Counted from the stretch's first letter, positions 1 to 10,600 are shown. The stretch: DNA of 21,681 nucleotides from Lachnospiraceae bacterium (GCA_028694115.1 JAQUUB010000075.1:1-21681), one strand, 5' to 3'. Program-made: numbers and translations. The notes: generated from the letters alone by a model not told the origin.

Positions 1-70
1 CAGATTTTAAGTATAAATCGATTTAATGTTGTTTATTAGAACTGCAAGAAATGTGTATATATAATTATCC

Positions 71-98
71 AAAGAGATACTTAGGTGTCTCTTTTTTT
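71..98 (+). terminator. rho-independent terminator
   Basis: AGAGATAC and GTGTCTCT (one G-U pair) form a stem around the loop TTAG, followed directly by a run of T residues at 92-98. It would end transcription of a + strand gene outside the window and insulate the defence cluster from it. Confidence 0.7.
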
Positions 99-178
99 AA
101 TGTTTTTTAATGTTGGTTTTTGAGGTTATGAACTTGTGGTATTTTTACTTTGAGAATTTCGAGAAATCAAAATAAAAT

Positions 179-207
179 TTGTAATTACGAAATAAGTTTG
201 ATACAAT
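179..207 (+). promoter_or_regulatory. candidate sigma-A promoter for the TIR-led operon
   Basis: TTGTAA at 179-184 and TACAAT at 202-207 are separated by 17 bases, the optimal spacing. This predicts a transcript start near 214 and a leader of about 125 bases before the GTG start at 341. It is inferred from the two hexamers only; the surrounding sequence is so AT-rich that chance matches are possible. Confidence 0.4.
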
Positions 208-340
208 ATATATCAGTGTATTTAATCTGTTTAAAAATATTAGATAAGACGTAAGTGATATTACTAATAATTAGAATTGGAACAGGAAATAGTGTATATA
301 TACATTGCAATTTATGTAAGAAAGAACTGGAGGACTTGGG

Positions 341-1450
341 GTGACACAAGAAAAGAGTAGATTTGTACAAGAGTACATTAATAAACTTGAGGAACAAGTT
401 GTGAAATATGATAATTGTGATAGTGAATGTATACAAGCGATAGAAGGTGAACTTTTTGATTGTATACTTGAAATAAGAAATGTTTTTAAGAAAGATTTAC
501 CTGAAATTGAAGATGCAATACTTATTAGACAGGGTACGGGAAAAAGAGATGCAAATTCGGTAATTGGCATTTTAAAAGTATACCTTCTTGATGATATTGA
601 AAAAGGAGAAAGTGATAAACAAAAGTTAAATAAAATAGATGAGCTTAAACGACTTAAAACTGAATTTGCAGGTATTAAAAGTACATTATTAGAGTATTCA
701 TCTAACGGTAATGTTGAAAATCACCTCAACCAATTAGAGATTGGTTTTAGGGATAATGACATGGAGTTAATCAGATATTGTTTGAATGAATTGTCTACTT
801 GGTATTATAATAACATTGGCAAAATTGATTCAAACGAATATTGTTTTAATAAAGATGAACATAGACGCAACATGAATTTGATTATTGAATTTAAAGAAAG
901 TCTTAAAACATATGAGGTTCAACAAAATAAGAATTCAGCTATTGAAAAAAGTAACAAATCTCTTGTTTTTTTGAGCCATCAATCTGGAGATAAAAAATTT
1001 GGGGATGCGTTGGAAAGATTTATTGTTGGTCTTGGTGTAAAAAATAATCAACTAATTTATACATCGCATCCATTACATAAGATTCCTATGGATAAAAATA
1101 TATACGATTATCTGCGGGAAAACATATCAAAAGAAATCTTTATGATAATTTTGTGGTCAAATACATATTTAGAGAGTCCTGCTTGTTTAAATGAAATGGG
1201 AGCCGCTTGGGTAACACAAAGTGATTATACAAATATTTACGTACCGAACTTTTCCTTTGGAAATCCCAAATATCATGAGTGTGCTGTAGATACAAAGAAA
1301 ATGGGAGCTGTATTAAATGGGGATGCTCATTGCAAAGCAAGCATGATAGAACTTAAAAATAAAATTGTCAAAATGTTCAAGTTAGAAATAGATGAAACGT
1401 TGTCATTATACCTTATTGATCAATTTATTAATGAAATCAAGGAGAATTGA
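341..1450 (+). CDS. TIR-domain protein with N-terminal helical domain
   Basis: Residues from about 207 to 340 form a TIR domain. SLVFLSHQSGD at 207-217 is the first beta strand and box 1. The segment ending SPACLNEMG carries the glutamate (E285) that in NAD-consuming bacterial TIR proteins is catalytic. Bacterial TIR domains typically cleave NAD+ or make signalling nucleotides during anti-phage defence; that activity is inferred here. Residues 1-200 are charged and look helical, and I do not recognise them; they could be a sensing domain. The start is GTG, chosen because GGAGG lies at 329-333 with good spacing and no better ATG exists. It is the first gene of a co-directional cluster leading into the R-M-like genes, and its stop lies six bases before the next start. 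It could be a stand-alone TIR effector unrelated to them. Confidence 0.8.
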   Translation: MTQEKSRFVQEYINKLEEQVVKYDNCDSECIQAIEGELFDCILEIRNVFKKDLPEIEDAILIRQGTGKRDANSVIGILKVYLLDDIEKGESDKQKLNKIDELKRLKTEFAGIKSTLLEYSSNGNVENHLNQLEIGFRDNDMELIRYCLNELSTWYYNNIGKIDSNEYCFNKDEHRRNMNLIIEFKESLKTYEVQQNKNSAIEKSNKSLVFLSHQSGDKKFGDALERFIVGLGVKNNQLIYTSHPLHKIPMDKNIYDYLRENISKEIFMIILWSNTYLESPACLNEMGAAWVTQSDYTNIYVPNFSFGNPKYHECAVDTKKMGAVLNGDAHCKASMIELKNKIVKMFKLEIDETLSLYLIDQFINEIKEN

Positions 1451-1455
1451 GAAAA

Positions 1456-1704
1456 ATGTCAGAAAAACTAATAAAAATCAGTTACAAACCCTTATGGAGA
1501 TTGCTTCTTGAGCGTGATATGACAAAAGTAGATTTGCGAAAAAAGACGAAGATTGCACCAAGTACATTTACCAAAATGTCAAATAATGAGCAGGTATCTT
1601 TAAATATCCTGGCAAGAATTTGTTTGGAACTTAATTGCAAATTCGATGATATTGTGGAGATAAGTCCTGAAAATGGGACAGGTAAAAATGGTACAATTGA
1701 ATAG
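1456..1704 (+). CDS. Cro/C1-type (XRE) helix-turn-helix regulator
   Basis: This 82-residue protein is almost entirely one HTH domain. The segment TKVDLRKKTKIAPSTFTKM contains the turn and recognition helix, followed by SLNILARICLELNCKFDDI, the typical end of small YozG-like XRE proteins. I chose ATG at 1456 because AAGGAG at 1439-1444 is 11 bases upstream; a TTG at 1447 in the same frame is only two bases from it. The gene begins just after the TIR stop codon and ends 44 bases before the SNF2 helicase start, so it is probably cotranscribed with both. It likely controls this operon. Its size and place are like the controller (C) proteins of restriction-modification systems, but it could equally regulate only the TIR gene. 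Confidence 0.85.
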   Translation: MSEKLIKISYKPLWRLLLERDMTKVDLRKKTKIAPSTFTKMSNNEQVSLNILARICLELNCKFDDIVEISPENGTGKNGTIE

Positions 1705-1748
1705 TGCGATAAAATTACCAGGAAATATGAGGAATGGGAGAAAATTTT

Positions 1749-4700
1749 ATGAGTAACGTTATTAATTCAAATGAGCAAATGATAAATAAAATCAATGAAA
1801 TCTTGCAGAACAAGACAAATGCAGTAGTAAATATTGTGAATGACAAACTTACAATATCAGTATTTGCTCTTTTAGAAAAAAACTTAAATAATGTAAAAGA
1901 AATTAATCTAGTCATTAGGGATACGAAATTTGTTCCTGATAGTACTGAGATTTCTCATGAATTTGAAATGAATCCGGTAGATTTCTTGTTCAATGCATAT
2001 GATATTTCGGAAAAAAACAAATTGCAACATTTTGCAAAAGCAAAAACAATGCATGATTTTATAGAAAAGCATGTAAATATTAGAAAAGCCAATGCAGGAG
2101 TAAAGATAGGTAGCAATATAATAATAATTGATGATGATTTTATGATACAGGGCTCATCTTCTCTGGAAGTGTCTAATAAAATGAATAGAAACCAGATTAG
2201 AAATATTAACTTCGATACTATCTTGAGTGGAATCATGGATAAGGATCAAATACTTTCAGCACTAAATACGTACAATCAGATTTGGTTTAATGATGAAGTA
2301 TCACAGGATTATAAAAACGAATTATTAGAGAGCTTAGAATATGTATATAAAAAGCATTCCCCAGAATTTATATATTATTTTACTTTAAATGAATTGTTTG
2401 GGCATCAGATAGATAATGGTGTTGAGCGTTTTGAAAGAGATAGTGAAAAATTTAAGAAGACACAAATTTGGAATGCTTTATATGACTTTCAAAAGGACTG
2501 TGTTGTTTCGGCAATACGCAAACTCCAAAAATATAGAGGATGTATTATAGCAGACTCTGTTGGTTTGGGAAAAACTTTTGAAGCACTTGCCGTAATTAAA
2601 TATTTTGAGATTGCAATGGATCGTGTTTTGGTCTTAACACCTGCAAAATTATATGACAACTGGAACTCATTCAGAGGGGATTACAGAGATTCCTTTTTAA
2701 ATGAGTCATTTAATTATAGGATTATGTTTCATACGGATTTATCAAGGTATGATGGAATGTCCAGATCAGGGCAAGATTTGAAAAAGTTTGATTGGGGTAG
2801 TTATGATTTAGTTGTAATTGATGAATCACATAATTTCAGAAACAGAAATGACCGGTATGATGATAATGATCAATTAATTATGACCAGATATGCAAGGCTC
2901 TTACAGGATGTAATCAAACATGGAAATAATAATACAAAAGTGCTATTGCTATCGGCTACGCCGGTAAATAATAGTCTGGTAGATTTGAAAAATCAGATAA
3001 GTATTATTACTGCTGATAAGGATTTTGCGTTCGAAGATGAAGGAATTCAGAGCGTAGATAATTTACTTAGAAAGTCTTCTGCAATAATTAATCAATGGGA
3101 GACAATGCCAGGGCATAGAAAAAATGATCTGCTGGATAGTTTGCCATCTGATTTTTATCGCTTATTAGAAATGATGACAATATCACGTAGTAGGAAACAT
3201 ATTACTGGATATTATGGAAATAGCGGAGTTGGGAAATTTCCGCATAAGAATAAACCAGATACGTATTACAGTGAAATAGATACAGAAGGGCAGCTGTTAA
3301 AGTTTAAGCATGCAAATGAATTGCTAGAAACATTAAACTTATGTGTCTATACTCCAACAAAATATATAAAAAGCGAATTTCAGAAAATATATGTTGAAAA
3401 ATATAACCTAAAAGGCAAGCGTGGTGGGAATATGGATTTTCAAACGCAGTCACAAGGTATGATTATACTACATAGGTTTAACTTATTTAAACGATTAGAA
3501 AGTTCGGTATTTTCTTTTGAAGAAACTTTACGTAGGCTAATTGAGAGAATTGATAGAACAATTAAGGTTCTCGAAATGGGCGGAGGCTACGTGGACGAGG
3601 AAACAGGTGAAATAGAGGACGAAGAATTATATCTGGAAGGCAAATATGAAATTGATGTAAAGCATCTTAGAATAGTTGATTATCTTAATGACCTCGAAGG
3701 AGATAAACTTATTCTTGAAAAAGTATTCGGAGAAGCGAGAATCATATTAGAGAGTAATAGGGATCAAAAAATCAAAGAGCTTCAAGATATTATTATCAAC
3801 AAGATAACCAAGATGCCATATAACGAAGGAAATAGGAAAGTACTTATTTTCACTGCATTTGCTGATACAGCAAATTATATATATTCACGTCTTGCTAGTG
3901 AATTAAAGAAAATAAACATACATTCAGCTTGTGTTACAGGAGGGGGAATAAAGGTTAATAATCCAAAAGTTGATGCTGAGTTTAACTCCGTATTGTGTGC
4001 ATTCTCACCTAGGTCAAAAATGAAAAAAGAACTTCCACAAGAATATCAAGTAGACATACTGATTGGTACAGATTGTATTTCCGAAGGACAAAATCTTCAG
4101 GACTGTGATACGGTAATTAATTTTGACATACAGTGGAATCCGGTATCACTGATTCAAAGATTTGGGCGTGTTGATCGTATTGGAAGTACAAATGAAAATA
4201 TCCAGATGATTAATTTTTTCCCTAATATGGAGTTAAATGACTACCTTGGATTGGAACAAAGAGTTAAAGGAAAGATGACGACTTTAAATCTGGTTTCAAC
4301 CGGTGATGAAAATGATTTAGAGCCTGAGTTAAATGACTTCAATTTCAGAAAAAGACAATTAGAGCGATTAAAGGAAGAAGTAATAGATATTGAGGAAGCC
4401 AATGATAACATATCTTTGACAGATCTTAATATGAATGAATATTTATATGAATTATCGGAGTATATCAGAAAAATGCCAGAAATTAAGAAGGTTCCTAAAG
4501 GTATATATTCGATTACAAATGGCGAGAATAATGGAGTTTTATTTTGTTTCAAGCATAGGAACGATATTAAAAAACCAAAATCTGATAGTTCCCTTTATCC
4601 ATATTATCTAATCTATATACAAAATGATGGAAAGATTTTATATGGCAACGGACAAGCCAGAGAAGTTGTGAAACAGTTTAGAAAACTGTGTTATGGAAAA

Positions 4701-4925
4701 AATGTAACAGTTGAAGAACTGTTTGCAAAATTCTTTGAAAGGACGAAAGACGCAAAAGAAATGTCATTTTACTCGGATTTGATAAATAAAGCAATCAAAT
4801 CTATAAAGGGTGAGGAAGAGTCAAAAGCAGCACAAATGATATTTGACTTTGGCGGGTTTAATAATGCATTTGCAAATGAAACAACAGATGATTTTGAACT
4901 AATCTCTTTCTTGGTGGCTGAATGA
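1749..4925 (+). CDS. SNF2-family helicase with degenerate PLD-like N-terminus
   Basis: A 1058-residue superfamily 2 ATPase. Motif I is DSVGLGKT (K275 binds phosphate), motif II DESH at 358-361, motif III SATP at 402-405 and motif VI QRFGRVDR at 803-810 with arginines 807 and 810. Both RecA-like lobes are thus complete, separated by the long insertion usual in SNF2 proteins. Such enzymes translocate on or remodel DNA with ATP. Residues 117-138 read GVK, then DDD and GSSS, which resembles a phospholipase D HxK signature with the histidine lost; related helicases often carry a PLD-type domain at this position. I prefer ATG at 1749 because GGGAG at 1736-1740 is 8 bases upstream; an in-frame ATG at 1734 lacks a site. 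Its last four bases overlap the next gene (ATGA), so the two are translationally coupled. It is not a canonical type III R-M subunit. Confidence 0.88.
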   Translation: MSNVINSNEQMINKINEILQNKTNAVVNIVNDKLTISVFALLEKNLNNVKEINLVIRDTKFVPDSTEISHEFEMNPVDFLFNAYDISEKNKLQHFAKAKTMHDFIEKHVNIRKANAGVKIGSNIIIIDDDFMIQGSSSLEVSNKMNRNQIRNINFDTILSGIMDKDQILSALNTYNQIWFNDEVSQDYKNELLESLEYVYKKHSPEFIYYFTLNELFGHQIDNGVERFERDSEKFKKTQIWNALYDFQKDCVVSAIRKLQKYRGCIIADSVGLGKTFEALAVIKYFEIAMDRVLVLTPAKLYDNWNSFRGDYRDSFLNESFNYRIMFHTDLSRYDGMSRSGQDLKKFDWGSYDLVVIDESHNFRNRNDRYDDNDQLIMTRYARLLQDVIKHGNNNTKVLLLSATPVNNSLVDLKNQISIITADKDFAFEDEGIQSVDNLLRKSSAIINQWETMPGHRKNDLLDSLPSDFYRLLEMMTISRSRKHITGYYGNSGVGKFPHKNKPDTYYSEIDTEGQLLKFKHANELLETLNLCVYTPTKYIKSEFQKIYVEKYNLKGKRGGNMDFQTQSQGMIILHRFNLFKRLESSVFSFEETLRRLIERIDRTIKVLEMGGGYVDEETGEIEDEELYLEGKYEIDVKHLRIVDYLNDLEGDKLILEKVFGEARIILESNRDQKIKELQDIIINKITKMPYNEGNRKVLIFTAFADTANYIYSRLASELKKINIHSACVTGGGIKVNNPKVDAEFNSVLCAFSPRSKMKKELPQEYQVDILIGTDCISEGQNLQDCDTVINFDIQWNPVSLIQRFGRVDRIGSTNENIQMINFFPNMELNDYLGLEQRVKGKMTTLNLVSTGDENDLEPELNDFNFRKRQLERLKEEVIDIEEANDNISLTDLNMNEYLYELSEYIRKMPEIKKVPKGIYSITNGENNGVLFCFKHRNDIKKPKSDSSLYPYYLIYIQNDGKILYGNGQAREVVKQFRKLCYGKNVTVEELFAKFFERTKDAKEMSFYSDLINKAIKSIKGEEESKAAQMIFDFGGFNNAFANETTDDFELISFLVAE

Positions 4926-5644
4926 TGTTTGATATTCCAGAACAGTATAGAGTACAAGTTAAAATTACGCTGAAAGATTTTATACCAAAAGATCTAAAAC
5001 CAGAAAAGAAAAAGAGAATTAAAGAAGCTATAAAAGATGTATCGCTGGCATATCAGATAGCAGGGGAACAGATTCCTTCCGTCATGAATAACGAATACCG
5101 ATGTCAGGTAATACAGATATATGACATAGAAGTAAGAAATATTAAAGAGGCTTCATTTATTGCCAGTACATACCAGAGTATCATTAAGTCGTTATGTGTT
5201 TTGAAAATACACGATGCAGTTTCAGAAGTGTATTCTTTTGCGTTAAAACGTTTGAGCCAAGTAGATAATTCACAGGTAGTTATTTTAGATGATGAGTGTT
5301 CAGAAGTGTTTCAGACGAAGCTTCCGGACAGGCAAAAAGAAAGATTTCTTAGTTATATGTCGTACAATAAGATTCTCAATAAAACGAACAAAGTAAACTT
5401 TTATTATGAAATGTTTACAAAAGAATTTATGCTAAAGAACGAGAAAGTCTATTCGAATATGGAACTTATACTAGAAAGACCTGTATGGTATGATTTCAAC
5501 AGGATTGTGAAAATTTATAGTTTGCTAAAAACAATTGTAGATAACAAAGAAATCGTAAGTAAAACCACTAGTAATGTTGAAAAGATTAAAATTAATCAAG
5601 AGATTAAAAACAGCCTAGAGAAATTAGATGCTGAAATCAAATAA
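4922..5644 (+). CDS. DUF4391-family protein
   Basis: A 240-residue protein that I recognise from memory as DUF4391, by its opening MFDIPEQYRVQ and segments such as FIPKDLKPE, AYQIAGEQIPSV, EYRCQVIQIYDIEV and IKSLCVLKIHD. The family has no established function but is repeatedly found beside SNF2 helicases and type III-like methyltransferases, so a structural or nuclease-like accessory role in the same complex is a reasonable inference. Its ATG overlaps the helicase stop in an ATGA junction; a second ATG at 4925 is possible. The Mod gene starts 11 bases after its stop. No signal peptide or membrane segment is seen. Residues 200-240 are charged and helical. Confidence 0.75.
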   Translation: MMFDIPEQYRVQVKITLKDFIPKDLKPEKKKRIKEAIKDVSLAYQIAGEQIPSVMNNEYRCQVIQIYDIEVRNIKEASFIASTYQSIIKSLCVLKIHDAVSEVYSFALKRLSQVDNSQVVILDDECSEVFQTKLPDRQKERFLSYMSYNKILNKTNKVNFYYEMFTKEFMLKNEKVYSNMELILERPVWYDFNRIVKIYSLLKTIVDNKEIVSKTTSNVEKIKINQEIKNSLEKLDAEIK

Positions 5645-5655
5645 CGGAGGATGTC

Positions 5656-7629
5656 ATGGAATATAAGAAGGTAGAGCAAAAAATAAATAATATTGTAAAT
5701 GATAATGTGAAAATACTTGCACAGCTTTTTCCATCTGCTGTTAAGGATGGAGAAGTAGATTTTGAAGCATTAAAAGAAGAACTAGGTGAATTTCAAGAGG
5801 TAGGCAGTGAGAAATATGAACTTACCTGGGCTGGAAAACAAAATGCAAAAAAAATAGCACAGGAAGATGTGTTTGGAAAGACATTAAAGTTCATTCCAGA
5901 GGATAGCCTTTATCCAGAAACAACTGAAAATCTTTACATTGAAGGTGATAATCTTGAAGTGTTAAAGTTGCTCAGACAGAATTATTATGGGGCAATAAAG
6001 ATGATATATATTGATCCGCCTTATAATACAGGTAATGATTTTGTCTATAATGATAACTTTGTAATGAATGCAATTGATAGCGATATAGTTGAAGGAAATG
6101 TTGATGAATTAGGAGAAAGATATAAAGCAAATAGTAAATCACAGAATAGATATCATGCAAATTGGTTAAACATGATGTATCCAAGATTAAAAGTTGCAAA
6201 GGATATTTTATCGGATGAAGGTTTTATATGTATTAGTATTGATGAAAATGAAATAGAAAATTTAAAAGAAATTTGCAATGAAATTTTTGGAGAAGAAAAT
6301 AGAATTGGAATTATAGCAAATATTAATAATCCTAAAGGTAGATCAGATGATAAATATGTAGCAACCGCACATGAATATATTCTTGTGTATACAAAAAATC
6401 CAAATAATACGGAGTGGTATGGATTTGAACCAACAGATGAAAAGATAATAAAGAGATATAACAAAGTTAATGAAGAAGGAAAAAAATATAGAGAAATTGA
6501 CTTAAGAAAAACGGGTGAGAACGATTTAAGAGAAGATAGACCTAATTTATTTTATTATTTTTATTATAATGAAAATACGGGAGAGTATTATCCATCAAGA
6601 GATGAAATGGTACCATTAGGATATATTCAAATTAAGCCACAGAGAGAAGATGGAAGAGAAGGAAATTGGCGCTGGGGATTGGATACAGCAGTAACTAATT
6701 TAAAGTACTTAACGCCAAAGTTCATGCCATCAAGAAAAGTATGGGGAATTATGGAGAAGGACTACTTAGAAGGGCGTTCTTTAGTAAAACCAACAAGTGC
6801 TTGGACATTTAAAGACGTCAATTCAGAACGTGGGAGTGAAGATTTTATCAATTTGAATTTTGATAAAAGAATTTTTCCAAAGCCAAAACCTATTGGAACA
6901 ATATATAGATTGTTTGAATTAATTCTTGGAGCAAAAAGTGATGAACTAGTTTTGGATTTTTTTAGTGGTGCTGCCACTACAGCTCATTCGCTTTTCAAAT
7001 ACAATGCAGATAAAGAATTAAAAAATAAAATTATATTAGTTCAACTACCAGAATTATGTGAAGCAGATTCAGATGCGTATAATAGTGGATTCAAGAATAT
7101 TTGTGAAATTGGAAAAGAGCGTATACGTAGGGCTGGAAATAAAATCCAGGTGGAAAATCCAGAAAAATTGATTGATGTTGGATTTAAATTGTTCCATATT
7201 TCGAATTCAAATATAAAATGGAATAAACAAAAAATTGACCAATATGAGCAATTAACAAATGAAACATTAAATAATACACCAGACCAAATGGACTTTATAA
7301 CAAATACAAAAGATATAGATGTAGTATATGAGGTCATGTTGCGTCAAAAAAATGTTCAATTGTCCGAAACGATGGAATTGCTATCTGTTATTGGAAATCG
7401 CACATATTTATACGCGAGTAGTTATTTGGTATGTCTTGAAACACAAATTACAAAAGAGTTAATTGATAAATTATCAGAACTCAATCCACTTCCGATTAAA
7501 TTTATTTTTAGAGATTCTGCATTTGGTGATGATATTGCTCTTAAGGATGAAACATTTAGAAGGCTAAAAGCATTAATTGAGAAAAATGCTGGAAGCAACA
7601 AAATAACTTATACAGTTGAATTTATTTAA
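5656..7629 (+). CDS. mod: type III-like adenine-N6 DNA methyltransferase (Mod)
   Basis: A 657-residue beta-class amino-methyltransferase. The catalytic motif DPPY is at 120-123, followed by NTGNDF. The S-adenosylmethionine-binding motif comes later as DFFSGAATTAH starting at D434, an alternative form of FxGxG. This order (DPPY before the AdoMet motif) defines the beta class to which type III Mod subunits belong. The target recognition domain should lie between the two, about residues 160-420. It would methylate one adenine in an asymmetric site and give the Res subunit its sequence specificity. CGGAGG at 5645-5650 precedes the ATG at 5656. The stop codon merges with the Shine-Dalgarno of the next gene, 13 bases upstream of its start. 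All catalytic residues look intact. Confidence 0.92.
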   Translation: MEYKKVEQKINNIVNDNVKILAQLFPSAVKDGEVDFEALKEELGEFQEVGSEKYELTWAGKQNAKKIAQEDVFGKTLKFIPEDSLYPETTENLYIEGDNLEVLKLLRQNYYGAIKMIYIDPPYNTGNDFVYNDNFVMNAIDSDIVEGNVDELGERYKANSKSQNRYHANWLNMMYPRLKVAKDILSDEGFICISIDENEIENLKEICNEIFGEENRIGIIANINNPKGRSDDKYVATAHEYILVYTKNPNNTEWYGFEPTDEKIIKRYNKVNEEGKKYREIDLRKTGENDLREDRPNLFYYFYYNENTGEYYPSRDEMVPLGYIQIKPQREDGREGNWRWGLDTAVTNLKYLTPKFMPSRKVWGIMEKDYLEGRSLVKPTSAWTFKDVNSERGSEDFINLNFDKRIFPKPKPIGTIYRLFELILGAKSDELVLDFFSGAATTAHSLFKYNADKELKNKIILVQLPELCEADSDAYNSGFKNICEIGKERIRRAGNKIQVENPEKLIDVGFKLFHISNSNIKWNKQKIDQYEQLTNETLNNTPDQMDFITNTKDIDVVYEVMLRQKNVQLSETMELLSVIGNRTYLYASSYLVCLETQITKELIDKLSELNPLPIKFIFRDSAFGDDIALKDETFRRLKALIEKNAGSNKITYTVEFI

Positions 7630-7642
7630 GGAGGAATGACTT

Positions 7643-10600
7643 ATGGCAAAACGTATTGCATTCCAATTTGATGATGAACTGGAATATCAATTAAAAGCAA
7701 TTAATTCGGCAGTTGAGCTATTTAGAGGATTGCCAAGACAAGTAGATGGAGTTTATAAACCAAGACACAATTATATACCAGGAATGGGTGATCCGATTCG
7801 TAATAAGGATATTATAGTGGGGAGCCGTTTGTTACAGAACTTGCGCGGCGTACAATTAGAAAATCAGCTATTTGCAGATGAAACATTAGCAGAGAACAAC
7901 AACTTTACAGTAGAGATGGAAACAGGTACGGGCAAAACATATGTATATTTACGAACCATTCTTGAACTTTATAAAGAATATGGATTTACTAAGTTCATGA
8001 TAGTTGTGCCTTCTATTGCAATTCGTAAAGGCGTTGAAAAATCAATGGAACAGTTACGAGATCATTTCAAACGATTGTATGATGTGGATTTATCTAAGCA
8101 TAGTTTTATTTATGATAGCAATAATCCTAAAAAAGTGAGTACTAGTCTTGTAGAAACCAATGATTTAAGTGTATGTGTGCTGAATATTCAGGCATTTAAT
8201 AAAGATACGAATAAAATTCGTACGGAAGATGAATATGGTCAGATATTATGGGAAGACATCAAATACATCAGACCAATTGTGATTATTGATGAACCTCAAA
8301 AAATTGAAGGAACGAAAGCAAAAAAATCAAAGTCTTTACAGGCAATAGAAGATATAAATCCATTGTTTACATTTCGTTATTCAGCTACACATAAACAGTT
8401 GTATAACCAGATATATAAACTAGATTCTTATGCAGCATACAAAAACGAACTGGTTAAAAAGATACAGGTAAAGACCGTGCATGGAGTTATTTCAAAAGAT
8501 TATCCATATGTTCGTTATATTACATTTACATCTGATTTAAAGGCAAGAATTGAAATTTTTTCACAGGAGCAGGGAGGAATCATTCGATTTAAAACGTTTG
8601 ATGTTAGAGCAAATGCCTCGTTAGAAGATTTATCGGGTGGACTTTCTCAATATAAAAACATAAGAATTACAGAGGAACCACACAAATTAAAACCTTTAAA
8701 AATAGCAACCCAAAGCGATGTTTTTGAGTTAGAATTAGGGCACAGCAATCATGAAATAGAGAAGAATGAAGCCGTTCGAATCCAAATAAGATTAGCGATA
8801 AAAAATCATTTTGATAAACAATTTGCTATTCTTAGAAATGGAAAGAAGATAAAAGCATTAACATTGTTTTTTATTGATTCAGTTAAAAAAGTACGAGATC
8901 ATGAATCTAAAGATGGACGAGGAGAATATTTACGTATATTCGATGAAGAATATGCGAAAGCACTAGTAACATACGGAAAACAATTAGAGAAGTATAAAGA
9001 CTATTTTCCGGATTGTACTAATGTCCAGTCTGTAAGAGAAGGATATTTTGCTGTAGATAAAAAGAATAATGAGGTGGAAATTGAAGGATGGGATTCTTCA
9101 ATTGAAGAAAATAAGGTGGTAGCAAAAACCCAAGAAGATATTGATAGAGGGATAAGCTTAATCCTTGAGAAGAAAGATGAGTTGATTTCTTTCGATGAAC
9201 CATTAGCATTTATCTTTTCTCACTCAGCACTTAGAGAAGGTTGGGACAATCCAAATGTATTCACCTTATGTACATTAAAATCTGGTGGATCAGATATTGC
9301 CAAGAAGCAGGAAATTGGACGAGGTCTTAGACTACCGGTAGATACCGATGGTAATCGATGTCTGGATGCTAAAATAAATGAGTTGACTGTAATTGCTAAT
9401 GATTACTATGACCATTTTGCAAGTGCTCTACAAAAAGATTTCAATGAAAATATGAATTTCAATAAAAATGAAGTTACAGCAGATATTTTGGTTACTACAT
9501 TACAGCAGGCTGGTATTCCTGATGAAAAGATAACCGCAGAGTTGGTGGATACTTTGAAGCAGGAACTGATGTTAAAAGGAATTATCAATTCTTCTAATGT
9601 ATTGAATAAATCGGTAGAGCAGACAACAAAAATGTTACAGGAAATTTCTTTTTCGGATGAAACATTAAAAGAACATATGGAGTTGGTAAAAGAAAAATTC
9701 AAAGAACTTATGATTCAAAAGGGTAGTAGGCGTATTGATATTACGAATGGCGACAATGAACCATATGAAAACTCCGTCAGAGCATTTGTTTCACAGGATG
9801 AATTTAAAAAAGTGTATTTTGGTCTTTGTGAGAATCTTACCAAGAGATCCATCTATAAATTCGATATTGATAAAGATAAATTTATAGAGGACTGTGCTTG
9901 GGAAATAAATGATTATCTGCGATTCTTTAGCGCAAAAAATGAGTATAAAATTGAAACGGGAAAAGCAGGATTTAATGATGCTCAAATGTTTGTAATGGAA
10001 GATGCTGTATATAAAGTTGGTGGAATGGATGTTGAAATAGATGCAACTCCAAAAAGTGATTTCGAGATTGCAAACTATATTATGCATCATACAATGCTTC
10101 CGAGACTGGCTATTTTTAAAATCCTAATGAAAATTGAAAAGAGAGAATTGCTTAACAATCAGGACGTATTAGATTGTGTAACCCAGAAGATATTAAAGAA
10201 ACTGAATGATATCAAAGCTGAAAATATATCATCCTATGAAGTGATTGACGGTTATGAATTAAAAGTTGGTGACATCTTTGCAACAGATACGATTAAAGAA
10301 GAAGATTTCCAAGACCAATGGAGAGTGTTTCATGCAAATTCAGATCATAGCAGTGCCATGAATGAGTATTATAAAATGGATAGTCAGGGTGAAAAGGAAT
10401 TTGCCGAAAAACTGGAAGCAAATGAAAACGTAATACTCTTTACAAAACTAAAAAAGGGTGGGTTTGTCATTGATACCCCATATGGACACTATTCTCCAGA
10501 TTGGGCTATTGTGTGCAGAAAAGAAGGATTAGATGAAGGAGCCGTTGGGATTTACTTCATTGTGGAGACAAAGGCCGGAAAAGCAGACAATACTTTGATG

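Larger units (their letters stand above)
1..340. other. leader region without a gene
   Basis: No convincing coding region is seen here. It holds a rho-independent terminator at 71-98, which must belong to a gene lying left of the window, and a candidate promoter at 179-207 for the TIR gene. The rest is very AT-rich. The open frames on the complementary strand lack ribosome binding sites and overlap the start of the TIR gene. Confidence 0.6.

Noticed and set aside
1140..1340. Complementary-strand open frames inside the TIR, helicase, Mod and Res genes
   Set aside because: They are shadows of strong coding regions, with no ribosome binding sites and no recognisable protein features.
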